DNA of 64,000 nt from Ichthyophis bannanicus (GCA_033557465.1 CM066036.1:584123574-584187573), one strand, 5' to 3'. Shown: positions 49,723-61,087, numbered from the stretch's first letter. A program made the numbers and translations. Notes: generated by a model from the letters alone, not told the origin.

Positions 49723-51462
49723 TCAGGTAAAAGGGATTTTACCTGAGCCCTTCTTTTTATGAGAAGGGGCAGAGGTCTCCCTCGACAGCCTTGTCCGGGT
49801 GAGGTGCTCGGTCTCAAGCTGAGCGGCCTTCTCGGTCATGGGCTTGCCAAAAAGGTTTTCACCTCGGCAAGGGACATCGACCAACTTGTCCTGAACCCAT
49901 GGCTCGAGGTCCGATGACTGCAACCATGCCTGGCGTCGAGCCGCGATGCCGGCTGCTGCAACTCGGGCCGAAGCCTCGAAGCCATCATAGGCGGCGCGGG
50001 ACATGAACTTGGAGCAGTCCCGAATCTCTGAGGACAAGGACTTAAATCTCTGCAAGGGTTCCCTGGAGAGACCAGCAGAGAATCCGGCCAACTCCTTGGC
50101 CAGATCCCGCAAGTACATGCCCATGTACAGCTGGTAAGACTGGACACGGCAAGCAAGCATCAAGCCCTGAAAACACTTTCTACCGACGCCATCTAGGTTT
50201 CGGGCCTCCCTGCCAGGAGGCACCACGGAGTGCATCTTCTGACTCTTCAGACGATGCATGGCCGATTCCACAACCATGGAATGGTGTGGTAGCTGTGCTT
50301 TCTGAAAACCAGGGCTCTTACGGAGCCGATAGATCGAATCGACTTGCTTGCTAAGAACTGGCGCCGAGGCCGGTGCCTCCCACATACGGAAGAGGAGCCG
50401 TTCCAGCATCGGAGGAACCGGGACAGTAAAGGCCTCCTTTGGAGAAGAGTCATACTGTAGCGCCTCGAGCTCTTCAGCTCGAGGCTCTTCCTCGGGATCC
50501 ACCGGAATAGCCAAGGCAGTGGCCATATCCCGGACGAACTCCGAGAACCGGGTGTCCTCAGGGGGGGGACCTACTCCGGGGCTCAGACTGCGGTGAGTCC
50601 GAAGGGACGCACCGAGTCTTAAAGGTGTCAGGAGACTCCTCGTCCTCCGTCTCCCAAGTCAACTCATCCGAGGAAGAGTCGGGGTCCCACCCCGCGGGGC
50701 CCTGGAGCTCCCGCCCCGACGCCGAAAGCACCGGCATCGACGCCCTCGGTCAAGGGGGACCGCGACCGAGGTCGACTCCGAGCCACGATGGACTCGAGTA
50801 TCAGCTCGGTCTCCGGGGTCGACTTCGACGTCGATGTCCCGGTGGTCGGGGCAGATGCGCCAGACAGGCTGGCCATCAGTGCCCACTGCTGCTCCATGAA
50901 GGCAGACATTCTGCTCTCCAAGGCTGTCATCCTGAGACTCAGCTCAGGAGACGCAGCAGCCACCGACTCGTGACGTTGGCTCCCTGGGAGGAGAGTCCAC
51001 GAGGACTACGGGGCTTACGTGTCCAGCAGACTCCGGCTCCACACGAGGAACTTTGGCAGACTTCTCCGGTTCCACAGGCCCGGGGCGACAGTCGGGGGTC
51101 TTAGACGTGGCCCTCGAGGAGCCAGGGACCTCTTCCGACGACGCCCTCGCGAGCTGTTTCTTCCTCTTGCGTTCCCGGTCGGGGGACCCCCTGTCCAAGG
51201 AGCTTCAACGGCGCTCGCGATCGGAATCCCGAGATGTCGAGGCCTCAGACGAGGTCCGGGCCTGGCCGGAGGCTGAGTCCGAGAAAAGCCTTTCCTTTAG
51301 TTGCTGGCGACTTCGAAGTGCCTTGGAAGACAATTTTCCACAGGCCCCGCACGACTTAGGATCGTGGTCGGGGCCCAGGCACCGAAGGTAGCAGTCGTGT
51401 GTGTCGGTGAGAGACATTCGTTTCTTACACCGATCACACTTCTTAAAACCACTGGAAGCCAT
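49723..51462 (-). pseudogene. DIRS Gag-like protein, copy I (few breaks)
   Basis: The start is at 51462 (MASSGFKKCDRCKKRMSLTD). The Cys/His cluster is complete: CDRCKK, then HDCYLRCLGPDHDPKSCGAC. A stop at about 51203 interrupts a Ser/Arg-rich stretch, which continues in the same frame to 50944. Next comes SLSGASAPTTGTSTSKSTPE (50963-50664). The capsid-like and C-terminal part is one 267-codon frame (50526-49723) with LLFRMWEAPASAPVLSKQVD, HHSMVVESAMHRLKSQKMHS, MYLRDLAKELAGFSAGLSRE and SHKKKGSGKIPF. It presumably packages element RNA into particles. Confidence 0.87.
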
Positions 51463-51711
51463 CGGGGAAAAAAGAGACCCCGCGAGGTCAAAAGACCGGC
51501 CTTCCAGGGGAAAAGAGAAAAAAGGGCGCGAACGCCAGCCACGAAGGGCAAAAACCGAAAAAGAGGAATCGGGCTCGATACCGGTGTACCGAACCCGGTG
51601 GGAGGGGAACCGACGTCGAACCGGAAGAAAAAGAGCAAAAAATCGCTGAAAAATCTAATTTTAACCGGGAAAACTGGACACACGTCCGGTGGGCTTCATG
51701 GAAAAAAAGAG

Positions 51712-51871
51712 ACTGAGGTAAGATGGCACCTTTAGGCGGGAAGGGAACCGCGCATGCGTGCCTGCATTCCCAAAGGCTTTCATAGAAAGCTGGGGAAATG
51801 CTCCGCTGGGGCTTCATCGGTGCCGATGACACCCATATGTGAGGACTGACTTCCTGCTTGGTCCTGGAGAA
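51712..51871 (-). repeat. Right inverted terminal repeat of copy I
   Basis: It reads gaggtaagatggcacctttag to ggtcctggagaa and pairs with 46142-46300. Confidence 0.88.
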
Positions 51872-53632
51872 TTTGTTATTACTGTTGTAGAAAGACTTCT
51901 TTGCAGGTGTCTTTTTTCCTAGCAGGGTCAGCTGTGGACAGTCTCTTTAGAGTTGTATTTTCTGACTCTAATTGAGAGGCCTAATCTTGCCAGTTTTTGC
52001 CAAAGAGGTTTTCGCCTGTGCAAGGTATGTTTCCCAGCTTATCTTGAACCCACTGTTCAAGATCTGAGGCCTGAAGCCATGAAATTCGACGTGCACCACT
52101 GCACATTGCTGAGGCCCTGCATATGCATTCAAAGGCATCGAAGGTGGCCCTATTGACAAACTTCAAAACATTTTGGCTATGCTTAACTAGGGCAAGATAA
52201 TCTGTCCTTTTGTCATCAGGGAGGAAAAGGGCAAAGGCCCCGAGATTCCTGGAGACCCTCTTTCAAGAACATTCCCATGAAGAGGATATAGGAGTTAATC
52301 CTAGCCAAGAGCATGGATGCTTGGAAGCATCGACGCCCAAAGGCATCGCGAGTTCTCGATTCTCTATCCAGAGGATTAAAGGAGTGAAACTTTGAGCTAC
52401 TGATTTGGTGCATCGCCGATTCAACCACCATGGTGTGGTGGGGAAGCTGTGGCTTTTGGAAGCCGGGACACTCCAGTACACAATAAATGGTATCGAGACA
52501 CGGAGCAGTGGGTACACCCCTAAACAAAGGCATGGGGAGGGGTGATCAGCACAGAGCGTCAGGTGCACCTACTCTTGCCACCTTGCTGGGCAGACTAGAT
52601 GGACCATACTGGTCTTTATTTGCTGTCATATACTATGTTACTATGTATAAGACGTCAACTTTGAGGTGAGACTGTGAGAGACCTCTCCCACATATGGAGC
52701 ATAAGGTCATGAAGGATGCGGTAGAGAAACCTTTGGCTAGGTCTCGAATGAATTCCAGGAAGGACATGTCTTCTGGAGGCAACATGCATCGCTGTTGAGG
52801 CAGGGAAGGGTCCAAAGGAAGATTCCAGGGCCACTACGAATCAAGTGAATCTAGATGCCCGTACCGATGCTCCGAGATATTGGCTTTGGTGAGCCGCTTG
52901 GGTTTGGCACCGATATCGGTAAAGGTTTCAAGGGAGGGCATGGGTGGGAGCAATGTCGATGTCATCTGCAGCAGCCCTGATGTCGTGCCCGGAACTGGTG
53001 TCGATGCTGGTACCGGAACTGGTATCGACGGCGCTGTGCCTGTAGCCAAGAGTTTTATGGGTACCGAGGCTGCAAGGAGGGCTGCCAAGCTCCACTCGTT
53101 GACCAGTATGCGCTGGACTATCGAAGTTGCCGATGATTGGGTATCGGTGACGGGTATTTGCGCTGCTGTCCCAGAGCATGGCACCGGTAGCTCTCCAGAG
53201 GTTGAGGCCTTGGGAACATCCTGGGGCGCCTCGATGGCTTTGGAGGACAGGGCCTCCTGCCGGGGCTGTTTAGCAGCCGATCCTCCTCCAAGGAATTACC
53301 CAAGAGGTCTCGATGCCTTGAGTGAGATCTTCCCCTGGAGGTACTGTCGGACTTCGATGCGGCCTTGTGCTTGGACTTCGAAGGTACCTGAAATCCATGG
53401 GATGAGGCCTCGACAAAGTGGATGCCATTGATACCGCATCTGAAGCGAAGAGTGCTTCAAATTTAGAAGCCCAGTTTTGTAGGCCTCTTCGTGTCATTTT
53501 CTGACCGAGGGGACAGTCTTTTAGCTGGTGGTCTGGGCCGAGGCATTTTAAGCACCAGTCATGTATGTCAGTCGCCGAAATGGTGCTGGCACAATTAGAA
53601 ATTCTTTTGAAACCACTAGCTGGTTTCTCCAT
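51872..53632 (-). pseudogene. DIRS Gag, copy H (right piece)
   Basis: Minus-strand frames carry WLQASDLEQWVQDKLGNIPC and TGENLFGKNWQD at 52166-51981, continuing the gag cut at 46141. HTMVVESAMHQI with a weakened capsid region is at about 52530-52216. A variable Ser/Thr/Pro spacer (52834-53184) follows. The N-terminal cluster is ISNCASTISATDIHDWCLKC then LGPDHQLKDCPLGQKMTRRG (53632-53270). The start is near MEKPASGFKRI at 53632. Many frameshifts are present. Confidence 0.75.
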
Positions 53633-53904
53633 GCCTTCGAGGATGTGAAAGTATGGAAGGTTTAAGGCCTAAAAAGGTCGTTGACACCCAAGTCTTTTTT
53701 TTTTTAAAGATAAAGAAAGAAGTAAAAGGAAATAAGGAACCATTGATGTCTTCGATGGTGTTGGTGTCAACGGGAAGGCAGAGGCACTGTCCACAAAAAA
53801 AAAAGGTTTTTCTGCGGTGGCAGATTTGCTTCCTGCTGGCTCTGCAGAAAACAAAGAACTGAAGAGAGGGAGTTGGGAAGGCAGTTACACAGGTGCAGTG
53901 GAGT

Positions 53905-54007
53905 GCCCCCAAAACCTTTTATACTGCATGCTGGGGAGCGTTCCTGCACGGGGCCCGCCGGTACCGGTGTCACCCATATGTGAAGACTGCATTCTTGTTC
54001 CTGGAGA
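53905..54007 (-). repeat. Right terminal repeat of copy H (decayed)
   Basis: tgctggggagcgttcctgca, ggtaccggtgtcacccatat and gaagactgcattcttgttcc keep the order of younger right termini. The GCGCATGCGC core is missing. The end abuts internal sequence of copy J. Confidence 0.7.
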
Positions 54008-54214
54008 TTCCCCTGTAAAGCTGGTGGGGGGGGGGGGGGGGTAAGGTTTTGAAGTGAAGCTGATAACCCCCTTGGACAATCTGGAGTGTCCACTGCTCCG
54101 GTTATGAGGTGCCACCTGTGGGCATAATGACATTGCCCCTGAAGGGTCTCCTGCCCCTCCACATGGACGGTAGACAGACTGGCAATGCTCTCCAGGAAGA
54201 AGTCAAAACCAGGA

Positions 54215-56150
54215 GTAGGTTGTGTCTATGCAGCAGGTTGAGGCTTAGGAGCCTTGGGTTCCTGGGCTGGCGAGGTCCCTGCTATCTTTGCTGAGAATGC
54301 TGAGGCTGATAATCAGCAGAAGGCTGGTAAGGATAGTATCTCTTCTTTTTAGGATAGAAAGATTTCTTGGGAATAGCCTTCCTCTTGGGCTGGGTCAGCT
54401 GTTTTCCTGGAAAGGCGCTTTAGGGTGAGATTGTCTGTTTCAATCTCCCCTGCTTTCTCTCTCCAACCTTTGCCAAACAGGTTCTCTCTAGTACATGAGA
54501 TGTTGGCCAGTTTATCCTGGACCTATTGCTCGAGATCTGATGCCTGTAACCAGGCCATTCTATATCCCCAGTGCAGACTGCTGAAGCTCTGCTTGTTGAC
54601 TCAAAGGTATCGAAAGAGGCCCTGGTCAGAAACGTAGAAGTATTTTGGCCTTGCTTGATGAGTGTCTTATATGCACTCCGTTTATCCTTAGGAAACATGG
54701 GGGCGAAAGTCTCCAGATCTCTGGTGACATCTTTCAGTAACATGCCCATCTACAGCATGCAAGAGTTTATGCTGGAGGCCAACATGCATGCTTGGAAGCA
54801 TCTATGCCCATAGGTATCGAGTGTCCCTGAGTCTCTGCCAGGTAGCATGGATGAATGGTTCTCAGAGCTCTTTATGCAGCGCACTGCCGATTCCATCACC
54901 AATGAATGATGGGGGAGCTGAGGTTTTTAGAAGCTTGGGCACTCTGGTACTCGGTACGTGGTATCCAGACTTTTGCTGTCAGGTGGTACCGTAAGTGGGG
55001 CTTCCCACATGTGGAGCATAAGATCCTGTAGCATTCGGTGCACCGGTATTGTACCTGCATCCTTGGGTGTGGAAGGGTATAGGAGTGTCTCCAATTCCTC
55101 TGCCATGTTTCTTTTCTGAAGCCAAGGTGATGGTAAGTCCTGCTGCCAAGTCATATATGACGTCCTGAAAGGACATGTCTTCCAGTGGGGACTGATGCCA
55201 TTCCTGAAGCGGCAAAGGGTCCGAAGGGATGTCTGGAAGTTCTTGGGAATCGAGTGATCCCTTGTCAGTCTGAAGAACTGGAATAAGAGTCTGGTAAAAA
55301 AAATCAAAGTATCGGCAGTCCTGGGTTCAATGTTGATGTTTCATAGACTTTGAAGGTCAATGCTGATACCGATGCTCAGAAGCATCAGAACAGAGAGTGG
55401 TGCCAGCTTGAGTCTTTAGAATATAGGTGGTTTCAGTCGATTCCAAGGATGGTAGTGGCCTCAGGTGTTCCATCGATGCCAGTTCTAGGGCTGGCATTGG
55501 GGCCAAGACACCTGATTATAGTGTCGGTGTCGAAAGTTGCACTCCTGGAGCTCTCAATATTATTGGTACCAGGCTGCCAGGAGTGCGGCCAAACTCCTCG
55601 AGAGCCAGCATACGCTGGGTCCAGGGAGATGGTTGATGTCTGGGTGGAATCACCAATGGGGCTGTGAACCACCATCCCAGAATACGTAACCAGTAGCTCT
55701 CCAGAGGTTGATTGCTTGGGAGCGTCCTGGAGGCCCTCATGTGCTTTGGAGGACTGATCCTCCCACCAGGGCTGTTTGGCTGGCCGGTCTGCATCGGAAA
55801 AGCCCCTGGGGGAGTCAGATGATTATGCTGGGACTTCTTTCTGGTCTCTGGATCGATCTTCATTGCAGATGCCAATGACTTTGGAGCGGCCAGAGACTTT
55901 GATTTATTTTTATGTTTAGACTTTGAAAAAACCTGAGATCCCTGAGAGGAAGTCGATGCCCTTGAAGAAGTTGAAGCCTCTGACATAGAGTTCAAGGCAA
56001 ACAACAACCCGTACTGTCTGGCTTGGTTCTTTAGGCCTCTCTTTGTCATTTGCTGACACAAAGAGCAAGACTTGGGTTGATAGTCAGGTCCCAACATTTT
56101 AAACACCAGTCATGTTTATCAGTGACTGATATGGTACCAGTGCACTTGGT
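54215..56150 (-). pseudogene. DIRS Gag, copy J (broken)
   Basis: Pieces on the minus strand include MGMLLKDVTRDLETFAPMFP (capsid-like, 54749-54420), LMLHMWEAPLTVPPDSKSLD (55307-54927) and the basic spacer KSKHKNKSKSLAAPKSLASA with a CSLCQQMTKRGLKNQARQYG cluster (56106-55516). Order and motifs match gag of the other copies. At least six frame breaks are present. Confidence 0.72.
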
Positions 56151-56479
56151 ACATTTTTTAAAACCACTAGTTGGTTTTTCCAAGCCTTCACGATTGAAAA
56201 TAAGGCTTGGAGGCCTAAAGGCCTAGTCAAGCGGTGAAACCACATTAAAGAAAAAAAGATATAGAAAATGAAAAAAAAAAAAAAAAAGAAATATCAGGAC
56301 CAGTATGGGACTCGACGGACTGGCGTCGATGGGAAGGCAGAAGCATAATGCTTCACACCAAAATGAGACGTTTTTCAGTGTTGACTGGACAGCAGGTCCT
56401 GCTAACTTTGTGGAAAATGAAGAACTGAGGAAAGGAGTAGGGAAGGCGGGTAGGCAGGCACGCAGATGCAGTGGGATGC

Positions 56480-56585
56480 CCTCAAAGGCTTTCCTATTGG
56501 ACGCTGGGGAGCATTCCCATATGGGTTCCGTCGGTGCCAATACCACCCATATGTGAAGACTGCAGTCCTGCTTGTTCCTGGAGAT
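56480..56585 (-). repeat. Right terminal repeat of copy J (decayed)
   Basis: aaaggctttcctattggacg, ccgtcggtgccaataccacc and gactgcagtcctgcttgttc are in the usual order. It abuts RNase H/RT sequence of copy K. Confidence 0.68.
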
Positions 56586-56620
56586 ACCTATCGAAATGAG
56601 CGGTCTACTTTAGTTAGGAT

Positions 56621-57280
56621 TCACCTACAGTCGAGCTTTTGAGGTGGAGCAATTTGGAACGGCAGACCTCTGAGCAACTTGTGATGGATCGTCCACCATT
56701 GCAGTGATTGAATGAGAAGAGTGGTGCCATACTGACGATCCCTTAGTTTACTCATGGCCTGGACACAATGAGTCTTCAGAGTTCCCTGATTGTGACTCCT
56801 ATGGAGGAATGCCAAGGGTGTGACATGCACGGTAGAGGCCATGTGGCCTAATACAGTTAAGATCCTGTTGGCTGTTACCTGCTGACTCAATTTATTCTCC
56901 TGCAGCAGTGCTGCCAGTCTGTGAGTTTGGTCGCACAGGAGGAAGGTGCTTGCCCGAGTCATGCAGAGCATGCTCCTATGAATTCTAACTGCCAGGTGGA
57001 TGCAGGTGGGACTTGGGGTAATTCATAACAAACTACAATAGTTTTAACACCTGAATGGTCAATCGTGTTGCTTTTGAATCCCTGAAGGAGATTAGGCAAT
57101 TGGCCAGATAGGGGAAAATCCTCACTCCCAACATTCAGAGGTATGCAGTCACTACTGCGAGGTGCTGAGACTAGGCCAACAGGCAACACTTGGTACTGAA
57201 AGTGTTGTCCTCCCCAGGACGAATCTAAGATACCTCCTGTGAGGCAGATGCAATTGTATGCGGGTATATGCATACTTTAG
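56621..57280 (-). pseudogene. DIRS reverse transcriptase, copy K (broken)
   Basis: Frame 57273-56959 has QHFQYQVLPVGLVSAPRSSD (counterpart of QYRVLPFGLTSAPRVFT). Frame 56971-56621 has RILTVLGHMASTVHVTPLAF (thumb block LLGHMASTVHVTP) and SLQWWTIHHKLLRGLPFQIA. The YLDD block between them is not readable in either frame. It is clearly inactive. Confidence 0.72.
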
Positions 57281-57599
57281 ATACAGGCTGTCTAGCCAAT
57301 ATCCTTTTTGAAGGTAAAGATGAAGCACCTTAGGTGAGATCTGTTGGCAGATCCACTGAATGCAGTTTGTGACCTCTTAGGGCCATCTGCCAAACCTATG
57401 AGTCTAAGGTTGAGAGGGGCCACCCATAGGCAAAAAGAGTGAGCCCTCCATCAACTAAAGGGTTTCTCACTATGGTTATTGGTAGAGTGGCCATGCTCCA
57501 AAGGAACCAGTCAAAACCCTCATCCCCAGCTTTGGCCGAGGAGCCAACTAAGCTTACTGAGGTTTTTTTCACCGCTGTTGTGGGCCAGGAGCCCATTTG

Positions 57600-59511
57600 G
57601 GTGGGAGATTAGGACCCGGAAAGTACCCACACCTATGAAAGTAAGAGGTCCTTTTCTGACTTTCTTGGAACCTCCTGGAAAAGGAAGCCTGCTCAGACGA
57701 GCGCCCTGAGAGATTATGAAGTGTGGTCTGCTGCTATTCGATGAAGATAGTGCCCTCTTTGACCTGATTATTGAAGAGAAGCTCTCTAAAGGATGGCACA
57801 TCAGTAAGCTTATTCTGGGTCTGAGGCTGAAGCCCGGTGATACTCCAGGCAGAAGCTCAACAATGCCAACACAAAGATAACCGGACTACGAACTTCACTC
57901 CATCCAACGTGCAGTGAGCCTCTAGGAAACAATACCATTCCAAATTCTCTAAACTCAAGAAGCGAGATAGATCAGCGAGGTCACACATGAAGTTCTTCCA
58001 GAATATACCCCTATAGGGCTGTTTAGAGGCCTGATGGGCCATGAACATGGGATCCTAAAATACCTTCTCCCTAAGGTCTGCACCTCCTTCTCTGGGGCAC
58101 AGAGGGCAGATTTGACCCCCAAAGAATGGTGAGGAAGTGGAGGCCTCTGGCATCCTGGAGTCATCTGAACTCTAGACATGGAAACAAACCTACTGCCTAG
58201 AGGCAGTGTATGGGGTCTTCCCACATTTTTATCTGCCTCTCTGCAAGTTGCAGCACATGAGCACTGTCACCACTACCCTATGAGCCCAGGAATACCACAG
58301 CTTCTGCAACTCTTACCTCTGGGTTCCTCCTCAGACTCCAAAGAAAATGGCATGGTTCATTGGCTTTCTCCTACCAAAACCTGGGAGGTCATGTCTGCAA
58401 GAGGAGACTTACGCCGCTCATGAGGAGGAGAATGGTGCAATGGATGTTTAGAGGACTTGTCCTCTGATAAGGTCCATTAGTTAGCCATCCTTTTGAATCA
58501 GCCTTTTAGACAAATTCAATGATCCTCTGAGTTTCTGCCTGGATCACTCTCTTGACTCAAGAGGATGATACACCGATGCTGTTCTAGAGTATGACGGTGC
58601 ATCGGTCTCTGAAATGCTAGAGAGGGACATCAGCCAGGCAGGCACTGGTTTTGGGGCCCCTCAATGCCCCAATATCTTGCACCCTTTGCAAACAAGGCAT
58701 GCATCTTGAAGATTGGCTGGTTGATGCCAATGCAACTGATATCGAGGCTCCAGCATGCTGGGTTGTCAAGAGCATGGCAATGCATCCCTCAAGGTGTTGC
58801 AACAGGCGCCTCTTCATGGCAGCTGCTTTCAAAGTCCCTGGGGCCTCATTTTTGATGATCAGCTGGACAATGTGGATGCCGCCAACACTGAGGCACCAGT
58901 TTGATGTAATGCCAAGAACACTGCTATGCGTTCCTCGAGAGCTTTCCATGTTTGTAGGTTCCAAAGGCAGTGGCCTCTACACCTTCGACTGATGTACACA
59001 GTATCTGTACAGGGGTATCAGCTGCTTGGCATCAGCTCTTGCAGGCTGTCTGTACCCTTTTGATGTCCTGGAGGATCTCTCCTCCCATTGGGGCTACTCT
59101 GAAGGTTCTCATGAGGACCCTCATCGCTCTCGACAATATGCTCAATGGGCTCTGATGCACCAGAACCTCCACTCCCTGCTTGAATGAGTGATGAATAGGG
59201 AGCCAAATCCGTTCTCATCTCTGGACTTGATGACCCATGCTCCGGCACTATGGGTGCTTGGCTCAGAGTCGCTTGAGAATCCCTCAAAGGCAATGCACTG
59301 ACTGCATTTAACTTCCTGGAGATTGGTGCCGTCAATTCCAATCAGACTTATGATGATTCGCGCTGCTTCTCCCGGCCTTTGCAGATGATTGGGCCCCAGG
59401 TACCGGAGGCAGCAAATTGGCGGATATGGCCCCAGCACATGAATAATATCCTCTGAACCTGTTGGCCGGTCTGAAACATGTCCCAGCAAAATTAAGCGGC
59501 CTGCTCTGAAA
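57600..59511 (-). pseudogene. DIRS Gag, copy K (degenerate)
   Basis: Only short phrases match the other Gags. The order of a capsid-like region (about 57850-58220) and a Ser/Pro-rich spacer (58617-58964) is preserved. Near the right, ICCLRYLGPNHLQRPGEAAR (59142-59525) corresponds to the C-x2-C-LGP-H cluster near the N-terminus. No frame exceeds 130 codons. The start region is displaced by copy L at 59512. Confidence 0.6.
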
Positions 59512-59768
59512 GCATAGTTACTCACCTGTAACAGGTGTTCTACGGGGACAGCAGGAATCAGTCCTCACATATGGGTGACGTCGGCACTGACGGAGCTTGC
59601 GCAGAAGCATCTCCCCAGCTTTCAAAGAAAGCCTTTGGGAGATGCACCACGCATGCCTGGTCCCCTTCCCACCCAAGGGTGCCATCTTGCATCAGTCCAA
59701 TGACATAGCTAAGACAGCAAAAATGTAAAAACAGTGAAGAAGCAACTCCAAGGGGAGAAGGGAGGGTT

Positions 59769-59864
59769 GTGAGGACCGATTCCTGCTGTCCCTGGAGAAC
59801 ATCTATTACAGATGAGTAACTACGCTTTCTCCGGGAGCAAGCAGGAAGTCAGTACTCACATATG
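59769..59864 (-). repeat. ICR of copy L, normal orientation
   Basis: gtgaggaccgattcctgctg to gagtaactacgc, then tttctccgggagcaagcagg to ctcacatatg. It forms an inverted pair with 60740-60835. Confidence 0.85.
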
Positions 59865-59909
59865 GGACTCCCCAGCTAGAGGCTACTGAGAACCTGTAAA
59901 AAAGGCGCT

Positions 59910-60559
59910 GTTTGAGCCCCTGGCTACCTACCACTTGAGGTACCTCTCCTGGAAGGTCGTCTTCCTTGTGGCACTTGCATCATCTTGCAGGGTCAGCAAG
60001 TTCTAGGCTCTGATGGCAGAGCCACCCTACATGAGGATCTACAAGAACAGGGTGGTGCTTCGCACACACCCCAAGTTTCTGCTGAAGGTGGTGTCCCCAT
60101 TCCACCTCAATCAGGAGGTAGTGTCCCCACCTTCTTTCCGAGGCCTCACGCTGGCAGGGTGGAGACTGTTCTTTATACTTTGGATTGTAAAAGGGCCCTG
60201 TCCTTCTATCTGCAACGGACTGAGGGCCACCGCAAAACACCGCGGCTTTTCGTATCCTATGACTCCAGTCGTCTGGGGCTCCCAGTGACTAAGCAAACTC
60301 TGTCCGCTTGGGTGACGGACTGTATTACCCTCGCCTATGAGCAGGCAGGGATCTCACTGGATCAGAGGGCCACAGTGCACTGCGTCAGGGCCATGGCTAC
60401 CTCCGTGGCAAATCTGTGCTCCGTCCCCATGATGGAAATCTGCCAGGCTGCCACCTGGTCTTTGGTCCATATTATCACAACTCACTACTGCCTGGAGAGG
60501 GAGTCCCGATAGGACAGCGCCTTCGGCCAGGCTGTACTCTGTAATCTCTTTGGCGTGTA
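59910..60559 (+). pseudogene. DIRS tyrosine recombinase fragment in copy L, inverted
   Basis: The plus-strand frame runs from LFEPLATYHLRYLSWKVVFL-like sequence through a stop near 60002, then AEPPYMRIYKNRVVLRTHPK. It contains TKQTLSAWVTDCITLAYEQA, ATVHCVRAMATSVANLCSVP (H-x-x-R) and ITTHYCLERESR (tyrosine). A TAG follows directly (60510-60512) and DSAFGQAVLCNLFGV comes after it. The first catalytic arginine region reads SSCRVSKF, with R kept. The N-terminal half is missing. Every other recombinase here is on the minus strand. Confidence 0.85.
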
Positions 60560-60739
60560 GGAAACTCCTGCCCTCCAACTCTTCTGTGTTCAGGCTACCG
60601 GAGTGCTGGTTCCCCACTGGATACTTAGGTCTTGCGAGTGTTTCTCAGTAAGGACTCAACTGCTGCTGCTCACAGCTCACCCTTTGTAGGTTACCGTGGC
60701 ATTTTTACAGGTTCTCGGTAGCCTGTAGCTGTGGAGTCC

Positions 60740-60835
60740 CATATGTAAGTACTGATTTCCTGCTTGTTCCCGGAGAAAGTGTAGTTACTCACCTGTAACA
60801 GATGTTCTCCAGGGACAGCAGGAATCAGTCCTCAC
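60740..60835 (+). repeat. ICR of copy L, inverted orientation
   Basis: catatgtaagtactgatttc to cggagaaagtgtagttactc and cagtcctcac. It is the reverse complement of 59769-59864 with few differences. Confidence 0.85.
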
Positions 60836-60929
60836 ATCCCTCCCTCCTCCCTTTGGAGATCTACAAACCACACTTTTTCCAGGGGAAACTAGACATACTT
60901 CTGGAGGACTCCACGGAAAAAAGGAGATT

Positions 60930-61087
60930 GAGGCAAGATGGTACCCCTTAGGCGGGAGGGGACCATGCATGTGTGGTACATCTCCCAAAGGCTTTCTTTG
61001 AAAGTTGGGGAGATGCTTTTGCACGGGCTCTGTTGGCTCCAACGTCACCCATATGTGAGGACTGACTTCCTGCTTGTTCCCGGAGAA
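60930..61087 (-). repeat. Right inverted terminal repeat of copy L
   Basis: It reads caagatggtaccccttaggc, then accatgcatgtgtggtac and ends ctgcttgttcccggagaa. It pairs with 59512-59680. The palindrome core has decayed to catgcatg. Confidence 0.8.

Larger units (their letters stand above)
46142..51871 (-). mobile_element. DIRS1-like retrotransposon, copy I (complete structure, youngest-looking)
   Basis: The 5730-bp copy has both terminal repeats (46142-46300 and about 51712-51871). They are nearly identical as inverted repeats except in the outermost 35 bases, where the two ends differ in the way the ICR predicts. The ICR lies at 46409-46504. In element order it has gag (51462), RT-RNase H-methyltransferase-like (49638-47658) and recombinase (about 47620-46643). 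It sits in the gag of copy H. Defects are few: several frame breaks in gag, a 2-bp deletion in pol near 48837 and a short deletion in the recombinase near 47440. Confidence 0.9.
42579..54007 (-). mobile_element. DIRS1-like retrotransposon, copy H (old; hosts copy I and a LINE)
   Basis: Copy H has a degenerate recombinase (42600-44090, with an L2-like LINE at 43219-43712), RNase H and methyltransferase-like region (44103-44950), RT (44953-45870) and gag C-terminus to 46141. After copy I the gag resumes at 51872 and ends in a start region near 53632. The leader and right terminus follow, ending attcttgttcctggaga at 54007. Left repeat and ICR are not seen. Removing its insertions leaves about 5.2 kb. 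Confidence 0.8.
54008..56585 (-). mobile_element. DIRS1-like retrotransposon, copy J (pol start and gag only)
   Basis: It contains the beginning of pol (54008-54214), a degenerate gag (54215-56150), a leader and a right terminus ending gcttgttcctggaga at 56584. Recombinase and most of pol are missing because the copy abuts the right end of copy H. Its divergence resembles that of copy H. A 16-base poly(G) run lies at 54026-54041. Confidence 0.72.
59512..61087 (-). mobile_element. DIRS copy L: rearranged miniature element with flipped recombinase
   Basis: Copy L has a left terminal repeat (59512-59680), spacer and ICR (59769-59864) in minus orientation. Next comes a plus-strand recombinase fragment (59910-60559), its 3' spacer and a second ICR in the opposite orientation (60740-60835). 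A short leader and the right terminal repeat follow (about 60930-61087). Gag, RT and RNase H are absent; the total is 1576 bp. It lies in the leader of copy K at an AAA site. Both termini are well preserved, so the rearranged form may itself have been mobilised. Confidence 0.85.

Noticed and set aside
52880..53431. A 183-codon plus-strand frame
   Set aside because: It is antisense to the gag spacer of copy H. The Gly/Thr/Val-rich translation reflects the complement of the gag Ser/Thr/Pro/Ile stretch.
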